Source: Bacteroidota bacterium (GTDB lineage: Bacteria > Bacteroidota > Bacteroidia > UKL13-3). From it: a DNA stretch of 35,178 nt. Below, one piece after another: positions 8,905 to 16,535 of the stretch. How positions within the stretch are numbered: the first letter of the stretch is position 1; every line of letters begins with the position of its first letter. A model generated the notes under the pieces. The model was given only the letters and a program-made list of their open reading frames with translations. It searched no databases and was not told the DNA's origin. Where the stretch lies: positions 1-35,178 of the forward strand of contig CANGGG010000031.1 of the NCBI GenBank assembly GCA_947453415.1, written 5' to 3'. The translations under genes and the position numbers were made by a program.

Positions 8905-10359
8905 ATGAACATAAAATACCATCCAATCATTTTATTTTTATTGCTTTTTGTACCTTTAAAATTATTGATAGCACAACAAAATGATGTGCAGTTAACTTTT
9001 CAAGATTTTTACCAATTGGTAGTGCAAAATCATCCCATTGCAAAGCAAGCAAACTTACTAAATGATAATGCTAAAGCTGAGTTATTAGCAGCCCGTGGCG
9101 CGTTTGATCCAATTATAAGTTCAACTTATGAAAGTAAATTTACAAATGGTAACAACTACTATACTTATTTTGAACCACAGCTAAAAATTCCAACAATTAT
9201 TGGCATAGATATAAAAGCCGGTTACGACCAAAGTGATGGAATTGCGGTAAGCAACGAAAGAGCAAAAATGATTGAAAGCAATGGCGTAATTAGTCAACAA
9301 TATGGCGAATATGGTATGTTTTATGGCGGAGTAAGCGTACCAATTTTACGAGGATTACAAACTGATAGCCGAAGAACAATATTGCGTCAAGCTCAATATT
9401 TACAAGGATTAAATGAAGCGGAACGCATAAAAATTATTAATAAATTATTTTTAAATGCAGCCAAAGATTATTGGGAATGGCAGTTGGCCTATGAAAAATT
9501 ACGATTGACACAATTCAATTACAAATTAGCAGAAACCCGTTTCAATTTTATAAGCAATAGAATAAAAGCTGGCGAAGATAAACCCATTGACAGCATAGAA
9601 GCTTTGATTGAATTAAAACGCAGAGAAACTATTTTACTTGAATCGGAATTAGAGTTTAAAAATAATGGCTTCAATTTGAGTAACTACTTATGGAATAATA
9701 AAAACGAGGCCTTGCAATTAAAGGAAAACATTACACCATCGGAACAAGGAAATGAGATAAATACAATTGCCAATGATTCCATTCAAAGAATGGTAAATTT
9801 TGCAGAAAATAATCATCCTGAATTACAGAAATTGCAGTTTAAAAACAAGCAATTAATGATGGATAAAAAATTAGCAATTGAAAACATAAAACCTCAATTA
9901 AATGTAGAATATTACCCATTCCAAACTTATAGCAAAGGAAGTTTAAACGATGTAAATAATGTGTTTGGTAGGCAATATAAAATGGGTGCAAGTTTTTACA
10001 GCAGTTTGTTTTTAAGAAAAGAAAGAGGAAAACTACAACAAGCAAATATTAAACTTAAAAACAATGATTTTGAAACACAACTTACTAAACGAGAAATTGT
10101 AAATTCGGTTTTTATGAGCTATAATCAATTAAAAAATTTAGAACAATTATTGGCCATTCAACAGGTATTAGTATTGAACGCCATTACCTTAAGAAATGCA
10201 GAAGAAACTAGGTTTGAAAGTGGTGAAAGCTCACTTTTTTTAGTAAACTCGCGTGAACGAAGTTTGATAGAAGCACAAATAAAACAAGCAGAAATTAAAA
10301 GTAAATATGCCAAAGCAAAAGTTCAATTGCAATGGGCTAGTGGAATAAAAATGTTTTAG
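8905..10359 (+). CDS. TolC-family outer-membrane efflux protein
   Basis: A 484-residue outer-membrane channel of the TolC type. The signal peptide is clear (MNIKYHPIILFLLLFVPLKLLIAQ). The mature part has two long helical repeats with DYWEWQLAYEKL and a TRFxxGE-type motif in each half (TRFNFISNRIKAGEDKP and TRFESGESSLFLVNSRE), the duplicated OEP fold. It ends the operon. Its stop lies only 6 bp from the stop of the convergent sbtA-like gene, leaving no room for separate terminators. Confidence 0.88.
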   Translation: MNIKYHPIILFLLLFVPLKLLIAQQNDVQLTFQDFYQLVVQNHPIAKQANLLNDNAKAELLAARGAFDPIISSTYESKFTNGNNYYTYFEPQLKIPTIIGIDIKAGYDQSDGIAVSNERAKMIESNGVISQQYGEYGMFYGGVSVPILRGLQTDSRRTILRQAQYLQGLNEAERIKIINKLFLNAAKDYWEWQLAYEKLRLTQFNYKLAETRFNFISNRIKAGEDKPIDSIEALIELKRRETILLESELEFKNNGFNLSNYLWNNKNEALQLKENITPSEQGNEINTIANDSIQRMVNFAENNHPELQKLQFKNKQLMMDKKLAIENIKPQLNVEYYPFQTYSKGSLNDVNNVFGRQYKMGASFYSSLFLRKERGKLQQANIKLKNNDFETQLTKREIVNSVFMSYNQLKNLEQLLAIQQVLVLNAITLRNAEETRFESGESSLFLVNSRERSLIEAQIKQAEIKSKYAKAKVQLQWASGIKMF

Positions 10360-10365
10360 AGCAAC

Positions 10366-11328
10366 TTAAAAGTGTTGAACTATTAAAAAATATATTGGCA
10401 TTCCAATGGTAATATTTACAGGGAAAGTTACAGCAAGTGCCATAGGCAAATAAAGTCCGGGATTTGCCTTAGGAACATTAATTTTCATGGCTGCTGGCAC
10501 AGCAATGTATGATGCACTTGCGGCCAATACAGCAAACATAAAACGGTTAGTAATATCTGAAGTAACAAACGAACTTATATAAGCAAAAATACAGCCATTA
10601 ATAATTGGAATTATAATGGCAAACAGAAAAGGAAACCATCCAAATGAAAAGAAAGACTTTAATTTTTTTCCACTTGAAATTCCCATATCTAGTAAAAAAA
10701 TAGCCAAAAATCCTTTGAACAAATCGGTGGTAAAGGGCTTAATTCCTTCCGCTTGTTTATCGCTTGCTAATAGTCCAATTGTTAAACTTCCTAAAATCAA
10801 CAATACACTTCCATTGGTTAATGAATGTTTGAGCACATCGTGTTTTTTAACAGTATTAACTTCCTCTTTATTAAAAATAGAGATTAACACTAAACCAATG
10901 ATAATAGCAGGAGATTCCATTAAAGCCATAATTGCAACCATATGTCCGTGCAAACCTAATTGGTGTGATTCAAGGTAAGAAACAGCTGTTACAAAAGTTA
11001 CAGCGCTTACTGAACCATATGCCGCAGCTATTGCACCTGCATCAAAAACATTTAATTTTCGTTTTAAAATAAAAAAAGTGTAAAAAGGAATTATTAACGA
11101 AATGAAAATGCCAAATAACATGGACCATAAAATTTCAGTTGTAAATGTTTCATGCGATAGCTCTTGACCACCTTTAAATCCAATAGAAAAAAGCAAATAA
11201 ATAGTAATAAACTTTGATGAATTAGCGGGTATTTCTAAATCGCTTTTTAAATAAACAGCAACGATGCCAAGTACAAAAAAAAGCAATGCAGGATTTCTGA
11301 GATTTTCAATTAGAAAATTGATGTTCAT
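10366..11328 (-). CDS. sbtA: SbtA-type sodium-dependent bicarbonate transporter
   Basis: A 320-residue inner-membrane protein with about ten hydrophobic segments, of the SbtA/DUF897 family. Cyanobacterial members import bicarbonate with sodium. Both duplicated core motifs are visible: AYGSVSAVTFVTA (about 103-115) and ASASYIAVPAAMKINVPKANP (about 270-290). The cytoplasmic loop between the halves is short (about 152-170) compared with the cyanobacterial protein. No SbtB (PII-like) gene is adjacent. It is the last gene of a six-gene run and starts 12 bp after pyrC. In a heterotroph it could feed carbamoyl-phosphate synthase and biotin carboxylases; that role is inferred. The first 15 codons have a second copy at 16421-16465. 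Confidence 0.85.
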   Translation of the reverse strand: MNINFLIENLRNPALLFFVLGIVAVYLKSDLEIPANSSKFITIYLLFSIGFKGGQELSHETFTTEILWSMLFGIFISLIIPFYTFFILKRKLNVFDAGAIAAAYGSVSAVTFVTAVSYLESHQLGLHGHMVAIMALMESPAIIIGLVLISIFNKEEVNTVKKHDVLKHSLTNGSVLLILGSLTIGLLASDKQAEGIKPFTTDLFKGFLAIFLLDMGISSGKKLKSFFSFGWFPFLFAIIIPIINGCIFAYISSFVTSDITNRFMFAVLAASASYIAVPAAMKINVPKANPGLYLPMALAVTFPVNITIGMPIYFLIVQHF

Positions 11329-11340
11329 ATAATTTTTTTG

Positions 11341-12687
11341 TTATCTTATTTTTGAGAATTTAAGTCTTTTTCCTTTGTTATTTTCATGGAATTTACCTTG
11401 GTCATAAACCAAGTTTCCATTGACAAATGTTTTAATAATTTTACTATTAAAGCATTGATTTAAGTATGGCGACCATCCACATTTATAAAGAATGTTTTCA
11501 GGTGTTACCACCCATTCTTTATTTAAATCTACTAAAACAATATCGGCATAATACCCTTCCCGAATATAGCCCCGTTCTTTGATTCTATAAATTTCTGCAA
11601 CGTGATGACTCATTTTTTCAGCAATTTTTTCAATACTGATTTTACCTTGATGATAAAGGTTTAGCATTGCTGGCAAAGCATGTTGAACCAATGGACCGCC
11701 AGACATTGACTTGAAATATGAACCACTTTTTTCTTCAATTGTATGTGGGGCATGATCTGTTGCAATGATATCAAGTGTGTTATTCAAAAGTGCCGCAAGT
11801 AATCCGTTTTTATCTTCCTCCGTTTTAATTGCAGGATTCCATTTAATTTTAGCCCCCAATCTTTCATAATCTTTATCTGAAAACCAAAGATGATGGATGC
11901 ATGCTTCTGCAGTAATTCTTTTTTCTCTAACAGGCAATTTGTTTTCAAACAAATTGGCTTCTGCAAGGGTAGAAATATGAAATAAATGCAGGCGGTTATT
12001 GTATTTTTTTGCGATTTCTAAAACGCGTTTTGTGGCTGCATAACAAGCTTCTTCACTTCTTATTTTTGGATGAAATTTAAAGGGGATATTTTCCCCATAT
12101 TGTTTGCGGTAATGGTTTGTATTGTTTTTAATGATTATATCGTCTTCACAGTGCAATGCAACCAAAGAATCTGTTCGAGAGAAAAGTGTTTCTAAAAATT
12201 CCGGATAATTTGCCAAAATGCCCTCATCATTATTAAAATATAATCCATCATCAGTTATTCCACAAACATTTTCATTGTCAGTTTTTAAAGCTTCTTCTAA
12301 ATTGTTTTGATTGATTCCCATAAAAAAGGAATAGTTAGCCAAAGATGTTTTTGATGCTATGGAATATTTCTCCTCTAACAACACTTGCGTTAATGTATTT
12401 GGAATGGTGTTTGGCATTTCCATAAAAGAGGTTATACCACCGGCTAATGCTGCCCTTGATTCGGAGTAAATATTACCTTTATGGGTTAAACCTGGCTCAC
12501 GAAAATGAACTTGGTCATCAATTATTCCGGGTAAAAGATATAAACCTTTTGCATCAATAATATGAGCATTATTATCATTAATAACAGGAGCAATATTTTC
12601 AATTCTTTCACCAATAATTAACACATCGGCAACTGTAATTTTGCCTTCATTAACTATGTGTGCTTGCTTTATTATTATTCTTTTCAT
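11341..12687 (-). CDS. pyrC: Dihydroorotase
   Basis: Closes carbamoyl-aspartate to dihydroorotate in pyrimidine synthesis. It is a 448-residue amidohydrolase. Metal/substrate motifs are DDQVHFREPG (57-66), HCED (179-182), FHIST (236-240) and ATDHAPHT (309-316, Asp311). Two positions differ from many dihydroorotases: the first His of D-x-H-x-H is Gln59, and the block normally K-x-FMGSSTGNM is GITDDGLYF (143-151), so there is no carboxylated lysine there. I recall this variant from other Bacteroidota dihydroorotases, so it is probably functional. Hydantoinase or allantoinase is less likely because of EMPNT and SMSGGPLVQHALPAML. It sits 8 bp after the DUF6671-like gene. Confidence 0.9.
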   Translation of the reverse strand: MKRIIIKQAHIVNEGKITVADVLIIGERIENIAPVINDNNAHIIDAKGLYLLPGIIDDQVHFREPGLTHKGNIYSESRAALAGGITSFMEMPNTIPNTLTQVLLEEKYSIASKTSLANYSFFMGINQNNLEEALKTDNENVCGITDDGLYFNNDEGILANYPEFLETLFSRTDSLVALHCEDDIIIKNNTNHYRKQYGENIPFKFHPKIRSEEACYAATKRVLEIAKKYNNRLHLFHISTLAEANLFENKLPVREKRITAEACIHHLWFSDKDYERLGAKIKWNPAIKTEEDKNGLLAALLNNTLDIIATDHAPHTIEEKSGSYFKSMSGGPLVQHALPAMLNLYHQGKISIEKIAEKMSHHVAEIYRIKERGYIREGYYADIVLVDLNKEWVVTPENILYKCGWSPYLNQCFNSKIIKTFVNGNLVYDQGKFHENNKGKRLKFSKIR

Positions 12688-12695
12688 AATAGTAT

Positions 12696-13532
12696 TTATG
12701 GGTTACAAATATCACAGTACATTGGATTTTCCGTCTGTTTTCCATGAGGATATGTTTCTTCTTTGGTGAAGGAACATTTATGACAAGAAAAAATAAAACT
12801 TAAAATACTTCTTGTTGGAAAACGACATACCGAACAGGGTAATCCATGTTTTGCTTCAGTAATTCCAAATCCGGGCATTTGGCAATCCGGACATCGACTG
12901 TTTATTTTTTCAATCAATTTTTTAGTTGCACGCGCTATTACTTTCATTCTTGTAGGATTATACATAGCCCGCATGTCTGTTTCTATATATACTTTTCCGC
13001 CATCAGAAATGAAATGAGAAAAAACGCTTTTTAATTGATCTAAATTGGTTATGCCTTTTACAATGTTACTGTAATCAGCTTTTGATTTTCTAAGAATCAA
13101 GCCATGAGAAGGAAAGTTTGCTTTGCTTGCAAAATCATTTAATTCGGTTTCTGTTTGAATTATTGAACCATTGAAATTAGTTTCATTACTTATTTCCCTG
13201 ACTACAATTTCTAAATTATTCTTCTTGTCTATCATTAGCAAGAACTCATCATCTGCTGAAATAAATGGCAAAGATGGGTGAGGACCAAAAGAACCTTCAC
13301 TGGCAATGGCTAAATCACAATGATTTAATTCCATTGCCATCAGGCACTTGATTTTTGCGGTAGTAATAGGGTCGAATTTTCTTTCCACCTCACCGGTAAA
13401 AGTGCCAAGTTTATCAGTATCTAAATTAGAAGCAACAAAACATTTTACGGCCAATTCTTTTTCTAAAATAGGTGCAAACACTTTTTCCTTTTGGTGTTTA
13501 GTTGCAATAATTAAATGTCTTCCCTCAAACAT
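12696..13532 (-). CDS. DUF6671-like protein with double zinc ribbon
   Basis: A 278-residue protein of unknown function. The N-terminal domain (1-200) has conserved-looking motifs GTFTGEVERKFDP (43-55), ASEGSFGPHPSLPFI (77-91) and GLILRKSKADYSNIVKGI (144-161). The C-terminal quarter carries four C-x-x-C pairs (C214/C217, C233/C236, C250/C253, C273/C276), enough for two zinc sites. The motifs match my memory of DUF6671 proteins, but this could not be searched. It is wedged between a 57-aa membrane protein (2-bp gap) and pyrC (8-bp gap). No enzyme activity can be assigned. Confidence 0.75.
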   Translation of the reverse strand: MFEGRHLIIATKHQKEKVFAPILEKELAVKCFVASNLDTDKLGTFTGEVERKFDPITTAKIKCLMAMELNHCDLAIASEGSFGPHPSLPFISADDEFLLMIDKKNNLEIVVREISNETNFNGSIIQTETELNDFASKANFPSHGLILRKSKADYSNIVKGITNLDQLKSVFSHFISDGGKVYIETDMRAMYNPTRMKVIARATKKLIEKINSRCPDCQMPGFGITEAKHGLPCSVCRFPTRSILSFIFSCHKCSFTKEETYPHGKQTENPMYCDICNP

Positions 13533-13534
13533 TT

Positions 13535-13708
13535 TTATTTAATTTTCTTACTATTTTCATTTAAAAATTTGATTGCTAAAGCACCCATTATTATTCCAAA
13601 GGAAGAAAAAAGCTGTACGTTTGACTTATCATTTATTGTAAATGCCATTATCAAAAAGGCAAGCATAAGGAATAAGCAAAAAACTATTTTTATTTGATAA
13701 AAGTTCAT
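13535..13708 (-). CDS. Small membrane protein, 57 aa, unknown
   Basis: A short open frame, ATG at 13708 to TAA at 13535, encoding 57 residues. Two hydrophobic stretches are visible: KIVFCLFLMLAFLIMAF (about 7-23) and LFSSFGIIMGALAIKFL (about 33-49). A short NDKSN turn lies between them and the tail is basic (ENSKKIK). Its start comes 2 bp after the TAG of the 80-aa gene (TAGTGATG), and its stop lies 2 bp before the next ATG. That tight spacing on both sides is strong evidence it is a real, translationally coupled gene. I do not recognise the family; a two-helix membrane hairpin is the only structural statement I can make. Confidence 0.7.
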   Translation of the reverse strand: MNFYQIKIVFCLFLMLAFLIMAFTINDKSNVQLFSSFGIIMGALAIKFLNENSKKIK

Positions 13709-13710
13709 CA

Positions 13711-13953
13711 CTAATCAACTTTAATTATTACTTCAACTTTTACACTTTGGGTTTTCGAATTGATAATTTTCCTCAATTCAATAAGTTCTTTTTGTAATTC
13801 CTTTATTTTAGTTTCCCTAGTTTTTATATCCTCTTCATTACTATGGCTATTTATTTTGCGCTCATGATATTTTATTTTTATATGTATCATTTGAGCTATA
13901 AGTTCTACAGCATCTTGGGAGTTAAATTCTCCTTTTATAAGTTGAATTTCCAT
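13711..13953 (-). CDS. Small coiled-coil protein, 80 aa, unknown
   Basis: An 80-residue, soluble, strongly charged protein. It begins MEIQLIKGEFNSQDAVELIA. The middle (about 30-70) is rich in Lys/Glu with heptad-like leucines and isoleucines (NEEDIKTRETKIKELQKELI), so a coiled coil is likely. The short C-terminus (SVKVEVIIKVD) looks like a beta strand. It starts 10 bp after the isocitrate dehydrogenase stop and ends 2 bp before the 57-aa membrane protein, so it should be co-expressed with both. I recall similar unnamed small proteins in Bacteroidota but no function. Confidence 0.75.
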   Translation of the reverse strand: MEIQLIKGEFNSQDAVELIAQMIHIKIKYHERKINSHSNEEDIKTRETKIKELQKELIELRKIINSKTQSVKVEVIIKVD

Positions 13954-13963
13954 ATAGCTACGA

Positions 13964-15400
13964 TTATTGCCCTTGGCCTAATGAATATGCTACCTTACCA
14001 TCAAATGAATATAGGTTTTCTGTTTTTATGCTATCAATGTTTTCATTGAGTGCATTATTCAAAAGTTCTATGATGTTTGATTTATTTATTTCAGCATTTT
14101 CCGAAGGTTTAAAGCGACATCTCCAATGATCTGTACAAAATGTTTCATTAAAGCCATCTGGCCATACTTTAATTCCTCTGTTTGTAATCATAGAAAGTTT
14201 TAGTACATTACTTTCTATTTTTTTAATTTTTCCAGCTAATTCGTTGGGATTAGCACCGCTCCAATGAACAAAAATATCTACACCTACTAAATCTTTTTTT
14301 GCGGCAGGTTTACGCACATATTTTGGTAGGTTAAGGGCTGAATTATTTGCATAAGAAACAGGCTTTAATATATTTGGTTTTTGACCAAGATTTGAAATTA
14401 CCGCATTTGCAAATTCTTTGGTTCCTAGTTTTTGTCTACTGATTCCTTCTTTAAAAATATCGTAAGTATGATTTCCTTCTTCTAAAGTTTTAAGCCAAGC
14501 ATTTTGAACTTTTTCTGCTATTTCTGTTTGTCCAATATGATTTAACATCATAATGGCACCTTGTAATAATCCTGAGGGGTTGGCTACATTTTGTCCTGCT
14601 CTTCGAGGAGCGGAACCGTGTATTGCTTCAAACATAGCACATTCTTCACCTATATTTGCTGAGCCAGCTAAACCAACCGAACCTGTAATTTGTGCTGCTA
14701 CATCGCTTAATACATCGCCATATAAATTTGGCATTACAATTACATCAAAAATTTCTGGCGTGTCAGCCATTTTTGCTGCACCAATGTCTATTATCCAATG
14801 TTCATTTTCTATGTTTGGATATTCTTTGGCAATTTCATCAAACACTTGGTGAAACAAACCATCAGTTTGTTTCATAATATTGTCTTTAGTAAAACAAGTT
14901 ACTTTTTTGCGGTTTTGTTGTTTTGCATATTCAAAAGCATAACGAACTATTTTTTCACAACCGGGTCTACTAATTAGTTTTAAGCATTGTACTACTTCGT
15001 CTGTTTGTTGGTGTTCAATTCCCGCATATAAATCTTCTTCATTTTCTCTAACTATTACAATATCCATTACAGGATGTTTTGTACTTACAAAAGGATGCAA
15101 ACTCATGCAAGGCCTTACGTTTGAATACAATCCAAGAAACTTGCGAGTAGTTACATTTAAGCTTTTATAACCGCCACCTTGTGGAGTAGTGATAGGGGCT
15201 TTAAGGAAAATTTTGTTTTTTCTAATAGTTTCCCACGATTCAGATGCAATGCCAGAAGTATTACCTGCTAAATACACTTTTTCGCCTACTTCAATTTCAT
15301 CAATTTCGAGTTTGGCACCTGCTGCTAAAATAATTGCTAACGTGGCGTCCATTATCTCAGGACCAATTCCGTCTCCTTTTGCTACTGTTATTCTTGTCAT
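13964..15400 (-). CDS. icd: Isocitrate dehydrogenase, long-C-terminus form
   Basis: Oxidises isocitrate to 2-oxoglutarate and CO2. The core (1 to about 335) has the dehydrogenase motifs: KGDGIGPEI (8-16), the substrate loop SLNVTTRKF (Ser80, Asn82, Arg86), NVRP (94-97), YAGIEH (125-130) and the metal-binding NLYGDVLSDVAAQ (Asp229, Asp233). The cofactor-selecting stretch is HGSAPRRAGQNVANP (261-275). Arg266-Arg267 replace the Lys-Tyr of NADP enzymes and are compatible with NADP, but this is not proven. An extra C-terminal domain of about 140 residues (340-478) is present, as in the Thermus enzyme. It heads the six-gene run and is divergent from a LysR gene. Confidence 0.9.
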   Translation of the reverse strand: MTRITVAKGDGIGPEIMDATLAIILAAGAKLEIDEIEVGEKVYLAGNTSGIASESWETIRKNKIFLKAPITTPQGGGYKSLNVTTRKFLGLYSNVRPCMSLHPFVSTKHPVMDIVIVRENEEDLYAGIEHQQTDEVVQCLKLISRPGCEKIVRYAFEYAKQQNRKKVTCFTKDNIMKQTDGLFHQVFDEIAKEYPNIENEHWIIDIGAAKMADTPEIFDVIVMPNLYGDVLSDVAAQITGSVGLAGSANIGEECAMFEAIHGSAPRRAGQNVANPSGLLQGAIMMLNHIGQTEIAEKVQNAWLKTLEEGNHTYDIFKEGISRQKLGTKEFANAVISNLGQKPNILKPVSYANNSALNLPKYVRKPAAKKDLVGVDIFVHWSGANPNELAGKIKKIESNVLKLSMITNRGIKVWPDGFNETFCTDHWRCRFKPSENAEINKSNIIELLNNALNENIDSIKTENLYSFDGKVAYSLGQGQ

Positions 15401-15460
15401 GTTTTATTGTTTTAAGTTTAACACCGCAAAATTGACATTTCTAATTCATAAGTTTTTATT

Positions 15461-15468
15461 TATATTTG
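15461..15468 (+). promoter_or_regulatory. Candidate -7 box for the LysR gene
   Basis: TATATTTG lies 24 bp before the LysR start in the 92-bp divergent gap. The gap must also hold the promoter of the icd run, whose -7 box I could not pick out. A LysR regulator bound here could control both directions, but I see no convincing T-N11-A operator. Confidence 0.4.
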
Positions 15469-15492
15469 TAATGTAAACCATAAAAATAATTT

Positions 15493-16416
15493 ATGAACTA
15501 TACCTTAAATCAATTGCAAATATTTTTGAAAATTGTACAAACAAAAAGCGTAACAAAGGCCTCGGAAGAATTGAATCTTACCCAGCCAGCGGTTTCTATC
15601 CAATTGAAAAATTTGCAAGACCAATTTGACATTCCATTAACGGAAGTGGTAGGTCGAAAAATTTACATTACTGATTTTGGATTAGAGATTGCGGAAGCAG
15701 CTGAAAACATCATTAACCAAGTTTATGCCATTAACTATAAAACCTTAGCTTATAAGGGTCAATTAACAGGTCGTTTAAAGATTTCTGTAGTATCAACTGG
15801 AAAATATGTGATGCCTTACTTTTTAACCGAATTTATGCAGCAACATGACGGAATAGATTTATTGATGGATGTTACTAATAAAAATAAAGTGATTGAGAGT
15901 TTAGAAAACAATGAAATAGACTTTGCATTGGTTTCCATTTTGCCAAGTAAACTGAATATTGAGAAAATGGATTTACTCCAAAATAAATTATACTTGGTAG
16001 GTAGTTCCGAAAAAAAAATAAAAAAAAATACAAGTACAAAAGAAATATTTAAAGATTTGCCTTTAATTTTCAGAGAAAATGGTTCTGGTACACGACAAAC
16101 AATGGAAAATTTTATTGAACGCAATAAGATTTCAGCATTAAAAAAGATGGAGTTAACTTCCAATGAAGCTGTTAAACAAGCATTATTAGCGGGTTTAGGA
16201 TATTCAATTATGCCCTTAATTGGAATTAAAAACGAACTACACAACAATGAACTGCAAATTATTCCAATTAAAGGTCTTCCAATTAAAACAACTTGGAGTT
16301 TAATATGGTTAAAGGGAAAGAAACATGCTCCAGTTTCTAAATCTTTTTTAGAATATTTAAAAAAAGAAAAATCACAAATCGTACAAAATAAGTTTAGTTG
16401 GTATGAACAGTATTAA
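15493..16416 (+). CDS. LysR-family regulator, CbbR/CmpR-like
   Basis: A 307-residue LysR-type transcription factor. The winged helix is at 1-60 (LNQLQIFLKIVQTKSVTKA, then LNLTQPAVSIQLKNLQDQF). The effector domain spans about 90-300. EVVGRKIYITDFG after the helix and FRENGSGTRQTMENF (about 194-208) are features I associate with the CbbR/CmpR/RbcR branch, whose cyanobacterial members (CmpR, CcmR/NdhR) govern inorganic-carbon genes including sbtA. It is divergent from icd, 92 bp apart, and an sbtA remnant abuts its 3' end. Control of the icd-to-sbtA run is inferred from these neighbours. Confidence 0.82.
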   Translation: MNYTLNQLQIFLKIVQTKSVTKASEELNLTQPAVSIQLKNLQDQFDIPLTEVVGRKIYITDFGLEIAEAAENIINQVYAINYKTLAYKGQLTGRLKISVVSTGKYVMPYFLTEFMQQHDGIDLLMDVTNKNKVIESLENNEIDFALVSILPSKLNIEKMDLLQNKLYLVGSSEKKIKKNTSTKEIFKDLPLIFRENGSGTRQTMENFIERNKISALKKMELTSNEAVKQALLAGLGYSIMPLIGIKNELHNNELQIIPIKGLPIKTTWSLIWLKGKKHAPVSKSFLEYLKKEKSQIVQNKFSWYEQY

Positions 16417-16420
16417 AAAT

Positions 16421-16465
16421 TAATGCTGAATTTCTAAGATTTTCAATCAGGAAATTTATGTTCAT
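16421..16465 (-). pseudogene. Remnant of a second sbtA gene (first 15 codons)
   Basis: On the minus strand, ATG at 16465 opens MNINFLIENLRNSAL, matching MNINFLIENLRNPAL of the intact sbtA at 11328. By eye 38 of 45 bases agree. Five of the seven differences are synonymous; the other two, in one codon, give Pro to Ser. The similarity continues a few bases upstream of the ATG. It ends 4 bp from the LysR stop and the frame then runs into the antisense of LysR. The codon-biased differences show it descends from a translated sbtA copy, now truncated. Confidence 0.75.
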
Positions 16466-16535
16466 ATATTTTATTAATTATTTTTTTGAATTAATAATGC
16501 GTCACAAAAATAATCGTTAATAAATGTTTTCTAAT

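Noticed and set aside
15816-16247. A 143-codon minus-strand frame inside the LysR gene
   Set aside because: It lies wholly antisense to a well-supported gene, shows no family motif and its composition is that expected of a shadow frame.
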